From Candidatus Kerfeldbacteria bacterium (lineage in GTDB: Bacteria; Patescibacteriota; Patescibacteriia; Veblenbacterales; UBA10138), in the NCBI GenBank assembly GCA_016217875.1, contig JACRFN010000080.1:1-32104 (forward strand): a stretch of 32,104 nt of DNA, written 5' to 3'. This document shows, piece by piece, positions 1 through 7,651 of this stretch. The translations under genes were made by a program, and so were the position numbers. Positions within the stretch are counted from its first letter, which is position 1. Each line of letters begins with the position of its first letter. Under the pieces are notes generated by a model. That model was not told where the DNA came from, did no database searches, and saw nothing but the letters and a program-made list of their open reading frames with translations.

Positions 1-760
1 GGCCGTAACGTGCCAGGGTGCGGCTTTCGCCTTGCAACCTCACCATATCCGCCACGGTGGAGATAGCCACGAGGTCCAGTAGCCACTTTTCATGCGATTC
101 GCGTTCCAGAGGCGGCAGCTGACAGCCCTCATAGCGAAGCAGGCCTTGGACAAGTTTAAAAGCCACACCACCGCCAGATAGGTATCGGAAAGGATAAGTT
201 TCGCCCTCAAGACTTGGGTGAAGAATGGCATAGGCTGGAGGCAGAGTATCCTGCGGCTGGTGGTGGTCGGTAACAATAACATCGAACCCCAGTTCATTGG
301 CATAAGCTACCTGCGCCACATTGGCCACACCGCAATCACAAGTAATGAGCACCCTCGCGCCCTTATCAGCCAAATACTTTACCGCTTCTTTATTAAGCCC
401 ATAGCCTTCCCGCTCGCGGTGAGGCAGATAAACCTCTGTTTGAGCGCCGAGTTTTTTAAGCGTAGATACTACAATAGCCGCCGCGCACACTCCATCGGCA
501 TCATAATCGCCATACACGGCCACGGGTTCCCCCGCCCCTACCGCCTCATATATACGCTCCACGGCTTTACGCATATGACGGAAAAGGTACGGATCATGTA
601 CGTCCTGGCTCCAGTCGGGATTTAAAAATTCATCTATGGCTGTCTGTGTTTTAACCTCTCGATTCCACAACAGTTGCAACAAAACAGGATCGATTTCTGG
701 GAACGACCCTAAAACCTCTGGAGAGACTGGCTCGGCAACTTGCCAACGCTTAGTTGTCAT
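1..760 (-). CDS. recJ: RecJ single-stranded-DNA 5'-3' exonuclease, N-terminal part (cut by window edge)
   Basis: Translating the minus strand from ATG 760 gives 253 residues open to the window edge. The DHH-family phosphoesterase motifs are visible in order: VYGDYDADG (about residue 80), ITCDCGV, VTDHHQPQ and STVADMV, the Asp/His residues that bind the catalytic Mn ions. RecJ degrades single-stranded DNA 5'-3' in recombination and repair, acting in the cytoplasm. RecJ proteins are usually 550-800 aa, so the DHHA1 and OB-fold parts lie beyond position 1. The start overlaps the korB stop as TGATG, which implies translational coupling at the end of the operon. The leading 70 residues resemble the usual RecJ N-terminal extension. 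Identification is firm; only the 3' end is missing. Confidence 0.95.
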   Translation of the reverse strand, partial: MTTKRWQVAEPVSPEVLGSFPEIDPVLLQLLWNREVKTQTAIDEFLNPDWSQDVHDPYLFRHMRKAVERIYEAVGAGEPVAVYGDYDADGVCAAAIVVSTLKKLGAQTEVYLPHREREGYGLNKEAVKYLADKGARVLITCDCGVANVAQVAYANELGFDVIVTDHHQPQDTLPPAYAILHPSLEGETYPFRYLSGGGVAFKLVQGLLRYEGCQLPPLERESHEKWLLDLVAISTVADMVRLQGESRTLARYG

Positions 761-1647
761 CAGCTTAGTGCTTCCATCAACGACGTAATATCAATATCCT
801 CTAGCGATTGCTCAACCAGGGCCTGATCTTTGATTTGCGGCAGTTCGTCCTCATAAGTTGAGCGTTCCTCCTGATAAAAAAGCCCAGTCGGAATCCTATC
901 TACCCGCGCTTCGTCTATCAACTGTTGGCTGGGCCATTCCATGGCCCGGAGCATGGCCGCCTGTTTATCTTTGGAGTCGTGACCCTCTTTGTCTAATTCG
1001 TAAACGCGATCGTAAAACCAATGGAAAGTGTTGTGATGGTTAAACGTTACACATGGTTGCATCACATCCACCAAGGCAAAGCCTTTGTGTTTCATGGCGC
1101 CAACAATTAACTCAGTCAACTGCTTAACATTACCAGAAAACCCACGGGCCACGTATGTAGCGCCAGCAAGTATAGCCATGGCTATGGGGTCAGCCGGTAT
1201 TTCTACTAAACCAAAGGGCGTAGATTTGGTCACCATGCCTTTTTCCGAGGTGGGTGAGGCCTGCCCCTTGGTCAGACCGTAAATTTGATTGTCGTGCACT
1301 ATGTAGGCTAAGTCCACATTGCGGCGCATGGCGTGCAAGGCATGCCCCAAGCCTATGCTATAACCATCGCCGTCACCACCGACGGCCAGCACCTGAAGTT
1401 TGTGATTGGTGAGCTTGATGGCGGCGGCGGCCGGGATAGTGCGTCCGTGTAGGGCGTGCCAACCGTAGACATTAAGAAACGAGGCCATGTTGCCAGAACA
1501 ACCGATGCCGAAAACAGCGGCTATTTGGTGCGGCTCTAGCCCCTGCGCCACAAAGGCGTTTTTAATGGCTGTCCAAATGCCAAAATCACCGCACCCCGGG
1601 CACCAGGTGGGAAATTGTTTGGTTTCAAAATCTTTAACGGTGGACAT
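760..1647 (-). CDS. korB: 2-oxoacid:ferredoxin oxidoreductase, beta subunit (TPP and 4Fe-4S)
   Basis: This 295-aa protein binds thiamine diphosphate and one 4Fe-4S cluster and carries out the decarboxylation half of CoA-dependent 2-oxoacid oxidation (pyruvate or 2-oxoglutarate to acyl-CoA, electrons to ferredoxin). Cluster ligands fit the family: C16 and C19 in CPGCG, C50 in GIGCSG and C199 in MQPC. The TPP/Mg motif is GGDGDG (residues 90-95) with N120 in HDNQ. Length is normal for the single-cluster beta type, and no extra ferredoxin domain is present. Its partner korA lies upstream but is separated from it by an EEP-fold gene. Substrate choice (pyruvate or 2-oxoglutarate) cannot be read from sequence; acetate kinase and PduL upstream make acetyl-CoA formation likely. 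Confidence 0.93.
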   Translation of the reverse strand: MSTVKDFETKQFPTWCPGCGDFGIWTAIKNAFVAQGLEPHQIAAVFGIGCSGNMASFLNVYGWHALHGRTIPAAAAIKLTNHKLQVLAVGGDGDGYSIGLGHALHAMRRNVDLAYIVHDNQIYGLTKGQASPTSEKGMVTKSTPFGLVEIPADPIAMAILAGATYVARGFSGNVKQLTELIVGAMKHKGFALVDVMQPCVTFNHHNTFHWFYDRVYELDKEGHDSKDKQAAMLRAMEWPSQQLIDEARVDRIPTGLFYQEERSTYEDELPQIKDQALVEQSLEDIDITSLMEALS

Positions 1648-1654
1648 AATTACT

Positions 1655-2581
1655 TCATTTAAATTTTACCACGATTGGAGCATGATCGCTCTCTATAATA
1701 AAAGCTTCTTTGCTGGGCTCAATACCATCTTGATCATTAAGAGATTTATTCATAATACGCACACTAGCAACATTTTTACTTATGTTATTTGAAATTAACA
1801 TATGATCAATGAGTCGTTTAACGCCCAGTGTAAGTTTGGAGTATCGCTTTGGTGGAGGGATGCGCTCGCAAACATTCTCTAAATTTCCGCCAAACATCGC
1901 TTCATCACCTCTTATGGCTTTAACTGTCGGACTAAGTTCGGTGTCGTTATAATCTCCGGCAATTACTAATTGTATATTGGGCACAGATGTTATCAACTCA
2001 TCCACAAACGAACGAAGTGCCCGCGCCTCAGCTAACCGAGCTAACTCAGCTCGAATGTAACCATCACAGACATCAACTTGGCTCTGTGGTTCTTGTTGAT
2101 GACCAGCCGTATCAGTAAGGTAAGTTGGATTTGAACTCTTGAAATGAACACCTATAATGTAAAGCGGAAGTTTATTATATGTTGTTTTTGCTAAAATATA
2201 CGCTCTCCTCTGCGTACCCTTAGCACCATCTGTCTTTGAATCTTTGATACTTAATGGCGGCAACGACGGTACAAGACGGATAGATTCACAACTGCATGAT
2301 AAATTTCTCCCAAATAGTAGGCCATTTGCAATTCCGCGACGATCAGGTTCAGCCACGAACATATCGTACTTCCTGGGTAGCGCCGCAGTAATTTTTCCCA
2401 AGACCTCTGGTGAACCAACTTCTTGTAGTACGATAATGTCAGCTTTAAGCGATGCGATTACTTTAGTTAGGTATTTGGTGCGCTTAGCAACAAAGTCCTC
2501 ATCGTAACTAATTGTCTTGCTATAATGCTGCCACTCGCCACTACCGAACATATTCTTTAGGTTTAGTGTTGCGACGATCAT
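1655..2581 (-). CDS. Endonuclease/exonuclease/phosphatase (EEP, DNase I-like fold) protein
   Basis: A 308-aa metal-dependent phosphodiesterase/phosphatase-fold protein. Family motifs appear in order: an N-terminal ATLNLKN strand, VLQEVGSP (metal-binding Glu, about residue 53), VHFKSS, AGDYNDTE (catalytic Asp/Asn, about residue 215), LIDHMLIS and ESDHAPIVV (catalytic Asp-His near the C-terminus). No signal peptide or membrane segment is seen, so it should act in the cytoplasm. The target (DNA, RNA, nucleotide or inositol phosphate) cannot be told from these motifs. It starts 3 nt after the korA stop and ends 7 nt before korB, thus sitting inside the OFOR gene pair. By eye it is more AT-rich than korA, which may point to later insertion. 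Confidence 0.85.
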   Translation of the reverse strand: MIVATLNLKNMFGSGEWQHYSKTISYDEDFVAKRTKYLTKVIASLKADIIVLQEVGSPEVLGKITAALPRKYDMFVAEPDRRGIANGLLFGRNLSCSCESIRLVPSLPPLSIKDSKTDGAKGTQRRAYILAKTTYNKLPLYIIGVHFKSSNPTYLTDTAGHQQEPQSQVDVCDGYIRAELARLAEARALRSFVDELITSVPNIQLVIAGDYNDTELSPTVKAIRGDEAMFGGNLENVCERIPPPKRYSKLTLGVKRLIDHMLISNNISKNVASVRIMNKSLNDQDGIEPSKEAFIIESDHAPIVVKFK

Positions 2582-2584
2582 ACT

Positions 2585-4360
2585 TTAGACACTTCCAGTA
2601 TTAATTGCGGACACTATCTCTTCGGGATGTATCGGCCGGCCGTCGTACTTTAAGAGTTTGTCAGTAATATCAATCCCTGTTCGCTCACGAATAAGCCCGC
2701 CGAGCTGGCCCGAGTAGTTATTTTCAATCAAAAGGCGGTGTTTGGCCTGGCGCAGAGCAGCGTCAACTTCTTTTATCGGGAATGGCTCAAGTAACCTGAT
2801 TTGCAAAAAATTAACACTCAAACTCTTACCTGCCTCGCCGGCAGGCAGGCTCTTACTTTCTAACATCTTCATAGCTTCCAGTATCGGCCCTTTCATAGAA
2901 CCCCAACCCACTATAGTAACATCAGCCTCTTTAGGACCATACAGTTTAACCGGCTCAGGCACGTCGGCCCGGGCAAACTGCAGCTTGCGCATACGCTTGT
3001 CCATCATCAGCTTTCTCATAGCTGACTCTTCGTTGGATAACCCGCTCGGCTCATGCTCGTCGCTGTTGGCCACAAATACACCGCCCGGCGTGCCTGGAAT
3101 CACGCGAGGGCTTACGCCGGTCTTGGTATCAGCGTAACGTTCAAACCTCTCGTTGGGCTGGCGGCCCGTCACATCAGCCCACTCTCCCCTATCAATTTTT
3201 AAATTATCTGTCTTAAAAAAGGGCAGAGTCTGCCTGGCCTCGGCCAGATATTTATCTGTCAGAATAATAACCGGCAATTGGTACTTTTCTGCCAGGTTAA
3301 AGGCCTGGAAAGCCAGCTCAAAACATTCTGCCGGATCGCCTGGCGCCAAGATAACGCGCGGGAAATCACCTTGGGCCGCGTGAAGCACAAAACGCAAGTC
3401 GCCCTGCTCAGTCCAAGTGGGCAAGCCCGTAGCCGGCCCAGGTCGCTGGGCCAGCACGATAACAGCTGGCGATTCTACCATGCCTGCTAAACCAAGCGCT
3501 TCCACCATTAGTGAGAATCCGCCGCCGGAGGTGGCGGTCATAGCCCGCACGCCAGCGAAGCCAGCCGCGGCCACCATATTCATGGCCGCGATTTCATCTT
3601 CTGTTTGCTTGACTACTAAATTATATTTCCGCTCGCTGTTTGCTAAATAATTAAAAATAGACGAGGCCGGGGTCATAGGATAGGCGGCGCAGAATTTGAC
3701 TCCAGCCTTAATAGCGCCTATGGCTATGGCCTCATTGCCGTTCACCAGCAGCCGCCGGCTGTCTTGGGGATGCACTTCCAATTTATAATTAAATTTATCT
3801 TGGAATTTTTCCGCCACATAATCATACCCTGCCCTGGCTGCCGCCACGTTCAGCTTTATTATAGTCTCGCCCTTTTTCTTAAAAGCCCGAGCTATTAACT
3901 CGCTTAAATAATCAAAAGGAAATTGTACCAAAGCCAAAGAGGCTGCCACCGCCACGGTATTGCGCATCACTTTTTCTCCCCCCGCCTGCTTGGCCAGAGT
4001 CTCTAAGGGTACGGGGAAGACGCTAATGTCGCCACGCTGACAGGAGTAGGTTCTTAAATCTTTATAGTCAAGGTCAAAAATCAATCCCCCGCCAGGTATT
4101 ACTTCCGCTAAGTGCCTGTCTGCCGTCTCCAGATTCAGGGCTATTAGCAAATCAATTTGCGAGGAATGTGATTGGACATTGTCTTGGCGCACCCAAACCT
4201 GATAGGTGTTGTGCCCGCCGCGGATCAGCGAAGGGTATTCAAGATAAGCAAAACTCTCCAGGCCGCCATGAGCACAAGCATAACCAAAAATCTCCCCGGC
4301 CGAAGCTATGCCGTAGCCGGCTTCGCCGCCTATTTTCCAATTTAGATTATTGATTTTCAT
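2585..4360 (-). CDS. korA: 2-oxoacid:ferredoxin oxidoreductase, fused gamma-alpha subunit
   Basis: The 591-aa protein joins the gamma domain (about residues 1-190; GGEAGYGI, RGGHNTYQVWV) to the alpha domain (about 200-590; YPMTPASS, TEDEIAAMNMVAAAGFAGVRAM, ATSGGG, GLPTWTEQGDL). These fusions pair with a separate beta subunit, here korB, to oxidise 2-oxoacids to acyl-CoA with reduction of ferredoxin. YPMTPASS matches the YPITPSS motif that contacts the 2-oxoacid/TPP. The start overlaps the stop of the upstream DUF5654 gene as ATGA. Oddity: about residue 505 a short LPAGEAG peptide is encoded by a palindromic GC-rich repeat (see the repeat entry), an apparent in-frame insertion near the C-terminal domain. 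No separate delta ferredoxin gene is nearby. Confidence 0.93.
   Translation of the reverse strand: MKINNLNWKIGGEAGYGIASAGEIFGYACAHGGLESFAYLEYPSLIRGGHNTYQVWVRQDNVQSHSSQIDLLIALNLETADRHLAEVIPGGGLIFDLDYKDLRTYSCQRGDISVFPVPLETLAKQAGGEKVMRNTVAVAASLALVQFPFDYLSELIARAFKKKGETIIKLNVAAARAGYDYVAEKFQDKFNYKLEVHPQDSRRLLVNGNEAIAIGAIKAGVKFCAAYPMTPASSIFNYLANSERKYNLVVKQTEDEIAAMNMVAAAGFAGVRAMTATSGGGFSLMVEALGLAGMVESPAVIVLAQRPGPATGLPTWTEQGDLRFVLHAAQGDFPRVILAPGDPAECFELAFQAFNLAEKYQLPVIILTDKYLAEARQTLPFFKTDNLKIDRGEWADVTGRQPNERFERYADTKTGVSPRVIPGTPGGVFVANSDEHEPSGLSNEESAMRKLMMDKRMRKLQFARADVPEPVKLYGPKEADVTIVGWGSMKGPILEAMKMLESKSLPAGEAGKSLSVNFLQIRLLEPFPIKEVDAALRQAKHRLLIENNYSGQLGGLIRERTGIDITDKLLKYDGRPIHPEEIVSAINTGSV
2829..2849. 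repeat. REP-like palindromic repeat inserted in korA
   Basis: The arms CCTGCCT and AGGCAGG surround CGCCGGC, a 7-bp stem in a GC-rich block within moderate-GC coding sequence. On the coding strand it is bordered by AAGAGC and AAGAGT, which looks like a 5-bp target duplication (AAGAG). It keeps the frame and adds LPAGEAG. I see no second full copy in the window. Confidence 0.6.
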
Positions 4361-4602
4361 GGGGGTATCTCTTTAATTTTATTCAAGGCCTGGCCTAATT
4401 TTAAGGCAATTATTACCACCAAAACGGTAACCAACACGGCATAAGCAAACTTGGCCCAGATAGCCGACTGGGTACCAAAGATTTCTTTAAACAGCGATTG
4501 AATGGCATCGTTCCAGGCCAGGGCCGCCACCAGGCCGAAACCGGCCGTAGCCAGCTCTGATACTTTTTGTATTATTTCCCGCTTAAGAGATTGCTGGCTC
4601 AT
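4357..4602 (-). CDS. DUF5654-like small membrane protein
   Basis: An 81-aa protein with two hydrophobic segments (FGLVAALAWNDAIQSLF, and WAKFAYAVLVTVLVVIIALKLG) after a short charged N-terminus. The AALAWNDAI pattern resembles my memory of the DUF5654 family found in archaea and candidate-phyla bacteria; its function is not known. I chose ATG 4602 rather than the GTG at 4620, because a perfect TATAAT lies at 4612-4617, inside the longer reading frame, leaving at most a few nucleotides of leader. The stop overlaps the korA start as ATGA, so the two are coupled. A direct link to OFOR function is not shown. Confidence 0.75.
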   Translation of the reverse strand: MSQQSLKREIIQKVSELATAGFGLVAALAWNDAIQSLFKEIFGTQSAIWAKFAYAVLVTVLVVIIALKLGQALNKIKEIPP

Positions 4603-4611
4603 ATAAGCATT

Positions 4612-4617
4612 ATTATA
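4612..4617 (-). promoter_or_regulatory. -10 box (TATAAT) of a near-leaderless internal promoter
   Basis: A consensus TATAAT on the minus strand ends 9 nt before ATG 4602. No -35 box or Shine-Dalgarno sequence is obvious. It would give the DUF5654-korA-EEP-korB-recJ set its own start within the longer operon. Confidence 0.5.
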
Positions 4618-4619
4618 CA

Positions 4620-5321
4620 CTATTGCTCGTATTTACGCCGCTGCCCTTTAAGGCTGGATGATAACTTACGTGCTAAAGCTGATTTATGCCAGCCATATGG
4701 ATCAGCCATATATATAGAACCGAGCTTTAATAATTCCGGGGTTAAAACACCTTTGTTCAAAAATGCTTTACATAATTCCTGCCTGGTCACACAGGCCTTT
4801 AATGTTATGTGCCTGCCGGCCAGCCATTTCTTTAATTTACGCCAGTTGGAACGATTCCCCTGACCACTTATGTAAAGCAATAAAATATGCGTAATATTCA
4901 GGCCATCGCGGCGTGCTTGCCTGACCATTTGACGTTTGGTACTGCCCAACAGCAAAGTATCGTCTATCAAAACCGCGCGGGCACCGGCCCGATAAATACC
5001 TTCCACCGCTCTCTTAGTTAAAAAATGTTTACGTTCCTTGCGCACGTACACGAACGGTTTATTCAATTTATCAGCCACCAAAGCGCCCCAGGCAATACCA
5101 GCGGTCTCAGCTCCGGCCACGACATCAACTTTATACTTTTTAGCTTCGCTGGCTAAGGTAGACACAATAGCCTGCCTCAATTTTGGTAAAGCTACGGCGC
5201 CACGAAAATTGAAATAATAAGGTACCCAATAGCCCTGGCCATGCTTAAAGGGGCCCCAGGCAATCACTTGCGGGTATCGTATTATGATTTTAAGCAGTTT
5301 TGATTGTACTGAGGATGGCAT
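4620..5321 (-). CDS. Divergent phosphoribosyltransferase A (orotate phosphoribosyltransferase-like)
   Basis: A 233-aa type I phosphoribosyltransferase. It has an N-terminal hood-like region ending in YWVPYYFNFRG, then VAGAETAGIAWG, YVRKERKHFLTKRAVEG (the flexible-loop region, like RKExKxHG of OPRT but lacking the HG) and the PRPP-binding motif VLIDDTLLLGST. It should transfer a base to PRPP, or release one, in nucleotide salvage or synthesis. A C-terminal extension of about 50 aa is rich in Lys/Arg. I chose ATG 5321 (32-nt overlap with the gene before); an in-frame ATG at 5357 would overlap by 68 nt. It is paralogous to 5916-6467. The altered catalytic loop argues against calling it PyrE outright. 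Confidence 0.75.
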   Translation of the reverse strand: MPSSVQSKLLKIIIRYPQVIAWGPFKHGQGYWVPYYFNFRGAVALPKLRQAIVSTLASEAKKYKVDVVAGAETAGIAWGALVADKLNKPFVYVRKERKHFLTKRAVEGIYRAGARAVLIDDTLLLGSTKRQMVRQARRDGLNITHILLLYISGQGNRSNWRKLKKWLAGRHITLKACVTRQELCKAFLNKGVLTPELLKLGSIYMADPYGWHKSALARKLSSSLKGQRRKYEQ

Positions 5322-5919
5322 CAACGTCTTGAAACTGGTGAATTTTATCCCATACATCAGCTTGAATAGCCTCTTTACTGTGCAGTAATTCTAAAACATC
5401 CCACCAGTATTCATGCACCCACAACTGCGGCGGCAAAGCGTTTTGCTTTTGTAATGATTTAATCCAACCAATACAGGTTATCAACTCGTCTAGCGTGCCC
5501 ACTTGCCCGGGAAAAACCACCACCACCGGCATTATGGCAATAAGCATTTTACGGGTCTGATAAGAATTTACTATGGCTTTAGTGCCAAAATGAGTTAACT
5601 CATGATAGGGGCAGGCGATACCTAAGGTTATATCAGGCTCAGCTTCAGTCACGGCTAACATAGTGCCGCCGTTCTCACCCCCGTTAACTAACACGCCACC
5701 CCGCGACGAGACGCCAGCGGCTAGCTTTTGCGCTTCATAGCAAATGGGATGCGCTTGCGGCAGACTGCCGCCGCCAGAAACAGACACCACCAACCCATCG
5801 GCTTTCACTTGAGCCTCGCCTGAGGCTACGCCCTTCATCACCGCTACTAAACCCGCGGTATTCTTGACTTGGCCTTCTTGGATGACCACTCCGGGCACTG
5901 TGCCAAATAGTTCGCTCAT
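5290..5919 (-). CDS. LOG-family (SLOG fold) nucleotide-binding protein, probable nucleoside-monophosphate phosphoribohydrolase
   Basis: The 209-aa protein carries the LOG signature as FPGQVGTLDEL (canonical PGGxGTxxE, with Gly replaced by Gln) preceded by the catalytic-arginine segment TRKMLI, plus VVSVSGGGSLP and GGVLVNGGENGGTM in the Rossmann part. LOG enzymes cleave nucleoside 5'-monophosphates to base and ribose 5-phosphate; the YvdD/TIGR00725 relatives are often only annotated as nucleotide-binding. The gene is sandwiched between two phosphoribosyltransferase genes, with an ATGA overlap upstream and a 32-nt overlap downstream, so a base/ribose-phosphate salvage role is a reasonable inference. 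Whether the Gln substitution leaves it active is unclear. Confidence 0.78.
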   Translation of the reverse strand: MSELFGTVPGVVIQEGQVKNTAGLVAVMKGVASGEAQVKADGLVVSVSGGGSLPQAHPICYEAQKLAAGVSSRGGVLVNGGENGGTMLAVTEAEPDITLGIACPYHELTHFGTKAIVNSYQTRKMLIAIMPVVVVFPGQVGTLDELITCIGWIKSLQKQNALPPQLWVHEYWWDVLELLHSKEAIQADVWDKIHQFQDVDAILSTIKTA

Positions 5920-6467
5920 ATAAATTTTCCCCCTTGTAATTGTTTAACTTTTTCAAACCAAGCCCATTTAGTTTCGCTTCCCGGGCCGTTCCACGAGGAG
6001 CGATTATCTATAGAGTCGACGGCTATTTTACACATCTGGGGAGACAAATAACCGTATTCATTAAGTAGCCGATACCAATCAGTCCAGGTACATAAATAAT
6101 GTACCTTAATTCCCTTGCTTTGGATAATCTTCCTACTACTATCTTGTCCTGGGATAAAAGCATCACAGACTACCACAATATCAGTAACCAGGCCGCCGCT
6201 TTGTTCAATATTGGCGATAAATTTAAGCTTATTCTTGCCTGTCACGTAAGAATCATCTATTAAAGCCACGTGTTCTCCTGGATTCAATACTCCTTCTACG
6301 GCATAACGCGGCGGGGCAGGTCTATCCTCACGCACATAACACATAGGTATCTTGGTGACCATGTATACTGCCGTGGCTAAAATTATTCCCGTAGTTTCGC
6401 CACCAACCACCTTATCTATCTTGAGTTTTTTAACTATAGCCCCCATCTCTTCAGCCAGCACCTGCAA
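5916..6467 (-). CDS. Phosphoribosyltransferase B, N-terminally short paralogue
   Basis: About 183 aa with a type I PRTase core: KVVGGETTGIILATAV, YVREDRPAPPRYAVEG (loop), HVALIDDSYVTGKNK (PRPP motif with the usual final G-[GS]-[ST] changed to GKN). The N-terminus begins in the middle of the family's first helix: the reading frame is open only from RIYSYPDTLQVLAEEM back to the acetate kinase stop TAG (6492-6494), which lies in the same frame. Thus the usual 30-40 residue hood is missing. No ATG is available upstream; TTG 6467 is the listed start, and ATT 6488 or GTG 6461 are alternatives. No clear Shine-Dalgarno is seen. It may be translated by coupling to ackA, or be partly decayed. Confidence 0.65.
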   Translation of the reverse strand: MQVLAEEMGAIVKKLKIDKVVGGETTGIILATAVYMVTKIPMCYVREDRPAPPRYAVEGVLNPGEHVALIDDSYVTGKNKLKFIANIEQSGGLVTDIVVVCDAFIPGQDSSRKIIQSKGIKVHYLCTWTDWYRLLNEYGYLSPQMCKIAVDSIDNRSSWNGPGSETKWAWFEKVKQLQGGKFI

Positions 6468-6491
6468 AGTGTCCGGATAACTATAAATCCG

Positions 6492-7649
6492 CTATTTAAC
6501 TGATACCTCCCGCACGATGGCGAGTTCTTCGTTGGTGGGAATGACTAGTACTGGAATGGTCTTAAGTGTCGGCAGGCCGTTCATAATTAAGTTACGCACC
6601 ACTTCGTTTCGCTCGCCAATGCCGCCGGTAAAAACAATGGCGTCCACCCGGCCCAAAATGGCTGCGTAAGCGCCAATGTATTTTTGCACGCGGTACAAAA
6701 ATACTTTTAGCGCTAAACGCGCTTGTTTTTTCTCTGCAGCGCTTACCCGGCCGATGGCCTTAAACCCTAAAACTTCGTAACCAGCCCGCACCAGCACCTC
6801 GCGCATGTCTGCCACCCCGCTCACACCTTTTAAGCCGCTCTCTTTCTGAAGTAATTCGTCAAGTTTATTTAGGCTTAATCTATTCTGTTTCAATAAATAA
6901 ATAATTACCCCTGGGTCTATATCTCCGCCCCGGGTGCCCATCACCAAACCCTCCAGTGGAGTAAACCCCATAGAGGTGTCCACCGCCCGCCCAGCCCGCA
7001 CCGCTGTCAGGCTGCAACCTGAGCCAAGATGACAAGTAATAAGGTTCAAAACCTCCAAAGGCTTTTGCAGCTTCCTTGAGGCCTGCCGAGCCACCAAGCT
7101 ATGGGAAATGCCATGAAAGCCGAAACGCCTGAGGCCGTACTTTTTAACCAGCGCTTGAGGTAGGGCATATTCGCGCGCCTGCTCGGGCAAACCGGCAAAC
7201 CAAGCAGTATCAAACACAGCCAGGTGACGTGCCCGGGGCAAAAATCTTTTAGCACTTATAGTCACCTCAAGTTGTACTGGGTTATGAAGTGGAGCCAAAG
7301 AATTATAACGGCTTAACTGTTTAATAACACTAGCCGTAAGCACGGTCGCTGAATTAAATTTAATTCCACCATGAACAACACGATGGCCGACGATTGTTAC
7401 TAAATTAAGGTCAATTTTGTGCCAAGCTAAAAGTTTAAGCACGTAGCCAAGGGCCGCACTGTGATTAGCCAAAGCAATATTTTTTACTGATGGCTTGCCT
7501 CTCAGGCGCCATTCGGCAAAACTGCCCCCAGCGCCTATCCTTTCACAAACTCCTCGTCCAATTTCCAACAAAGACTCTGGCTCAAACAAAGCCCACTTCA
7601 AGGTGGCGCTGCCGGCATTTAAGACCAAAATATAGCTGGCGTTTGGCAT
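6492..7649 (-). CDS. ackA: Acetate kinase
   Basis: A 385-aa ASKHA-fold kinase of normal length, catalysing acetyl phosphate + ADP to acetate + ATP in the cytoplasm. Motifs: VLNAGSATLKW near the N-terminus, HRVVHGG (about 90), FDTAW (about 145), GFHGISH (catalytic His), CHLGSGCSL, VDTSMGFTPLEGLVMGTRGG, FTGGIGERNEVVR and PTNEELAI with the C-terminal Glu. I chose ATG 7649, 2 nt after the pduL stop, over an in-frame TTG 6 nt upstream. PduL directly upstream supplies acetyl phosphate and OFOR downstream supplies acetyl-CoA, so this is the ATP-yielding end step of fermentation. Confidence 0.95.
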   Translation of the reverse strand: MPNASYILVLNAGSATLKWALFEPESLLEIGRGVCERIGAGGSFAEWRLRGKPSVKNIALANHSAALGYVLKLLAWHKIDLNLVTIVGHRVVHGGIKFNSATVLTASVIKQLSRYNSLAPLHNPVQLEVTISAKRFLPRARHLAVFDTAWFAGLPEQAREYALPQALVKKYGLRRFGFHGISHSLVARQASRKLQKPLEVLNLITCHLGSGCSLTAVRAGRAVDTSMGFTPLEGLVMGTRGGDIDPGVIIYLLKQNRLSLNKLDELLQKESGLKGVSGVADMREVLVRAGYEVLGFKAIGRVSAAEKKQARLALKVFLYRVQKYIGAYAAILGRVDAIVFTGGIGERNEVVRNLIMNGLPTLKTIPVLVIPTNEELAIVREVSVK

Positions 7650-7651
7650 AA

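Noticed and set aside
1..760. RecJ as a pseudogene fragment
   Set aside because: The frame is open to the window edge with all expected N-terminal motifs; it is simply cut by the window.
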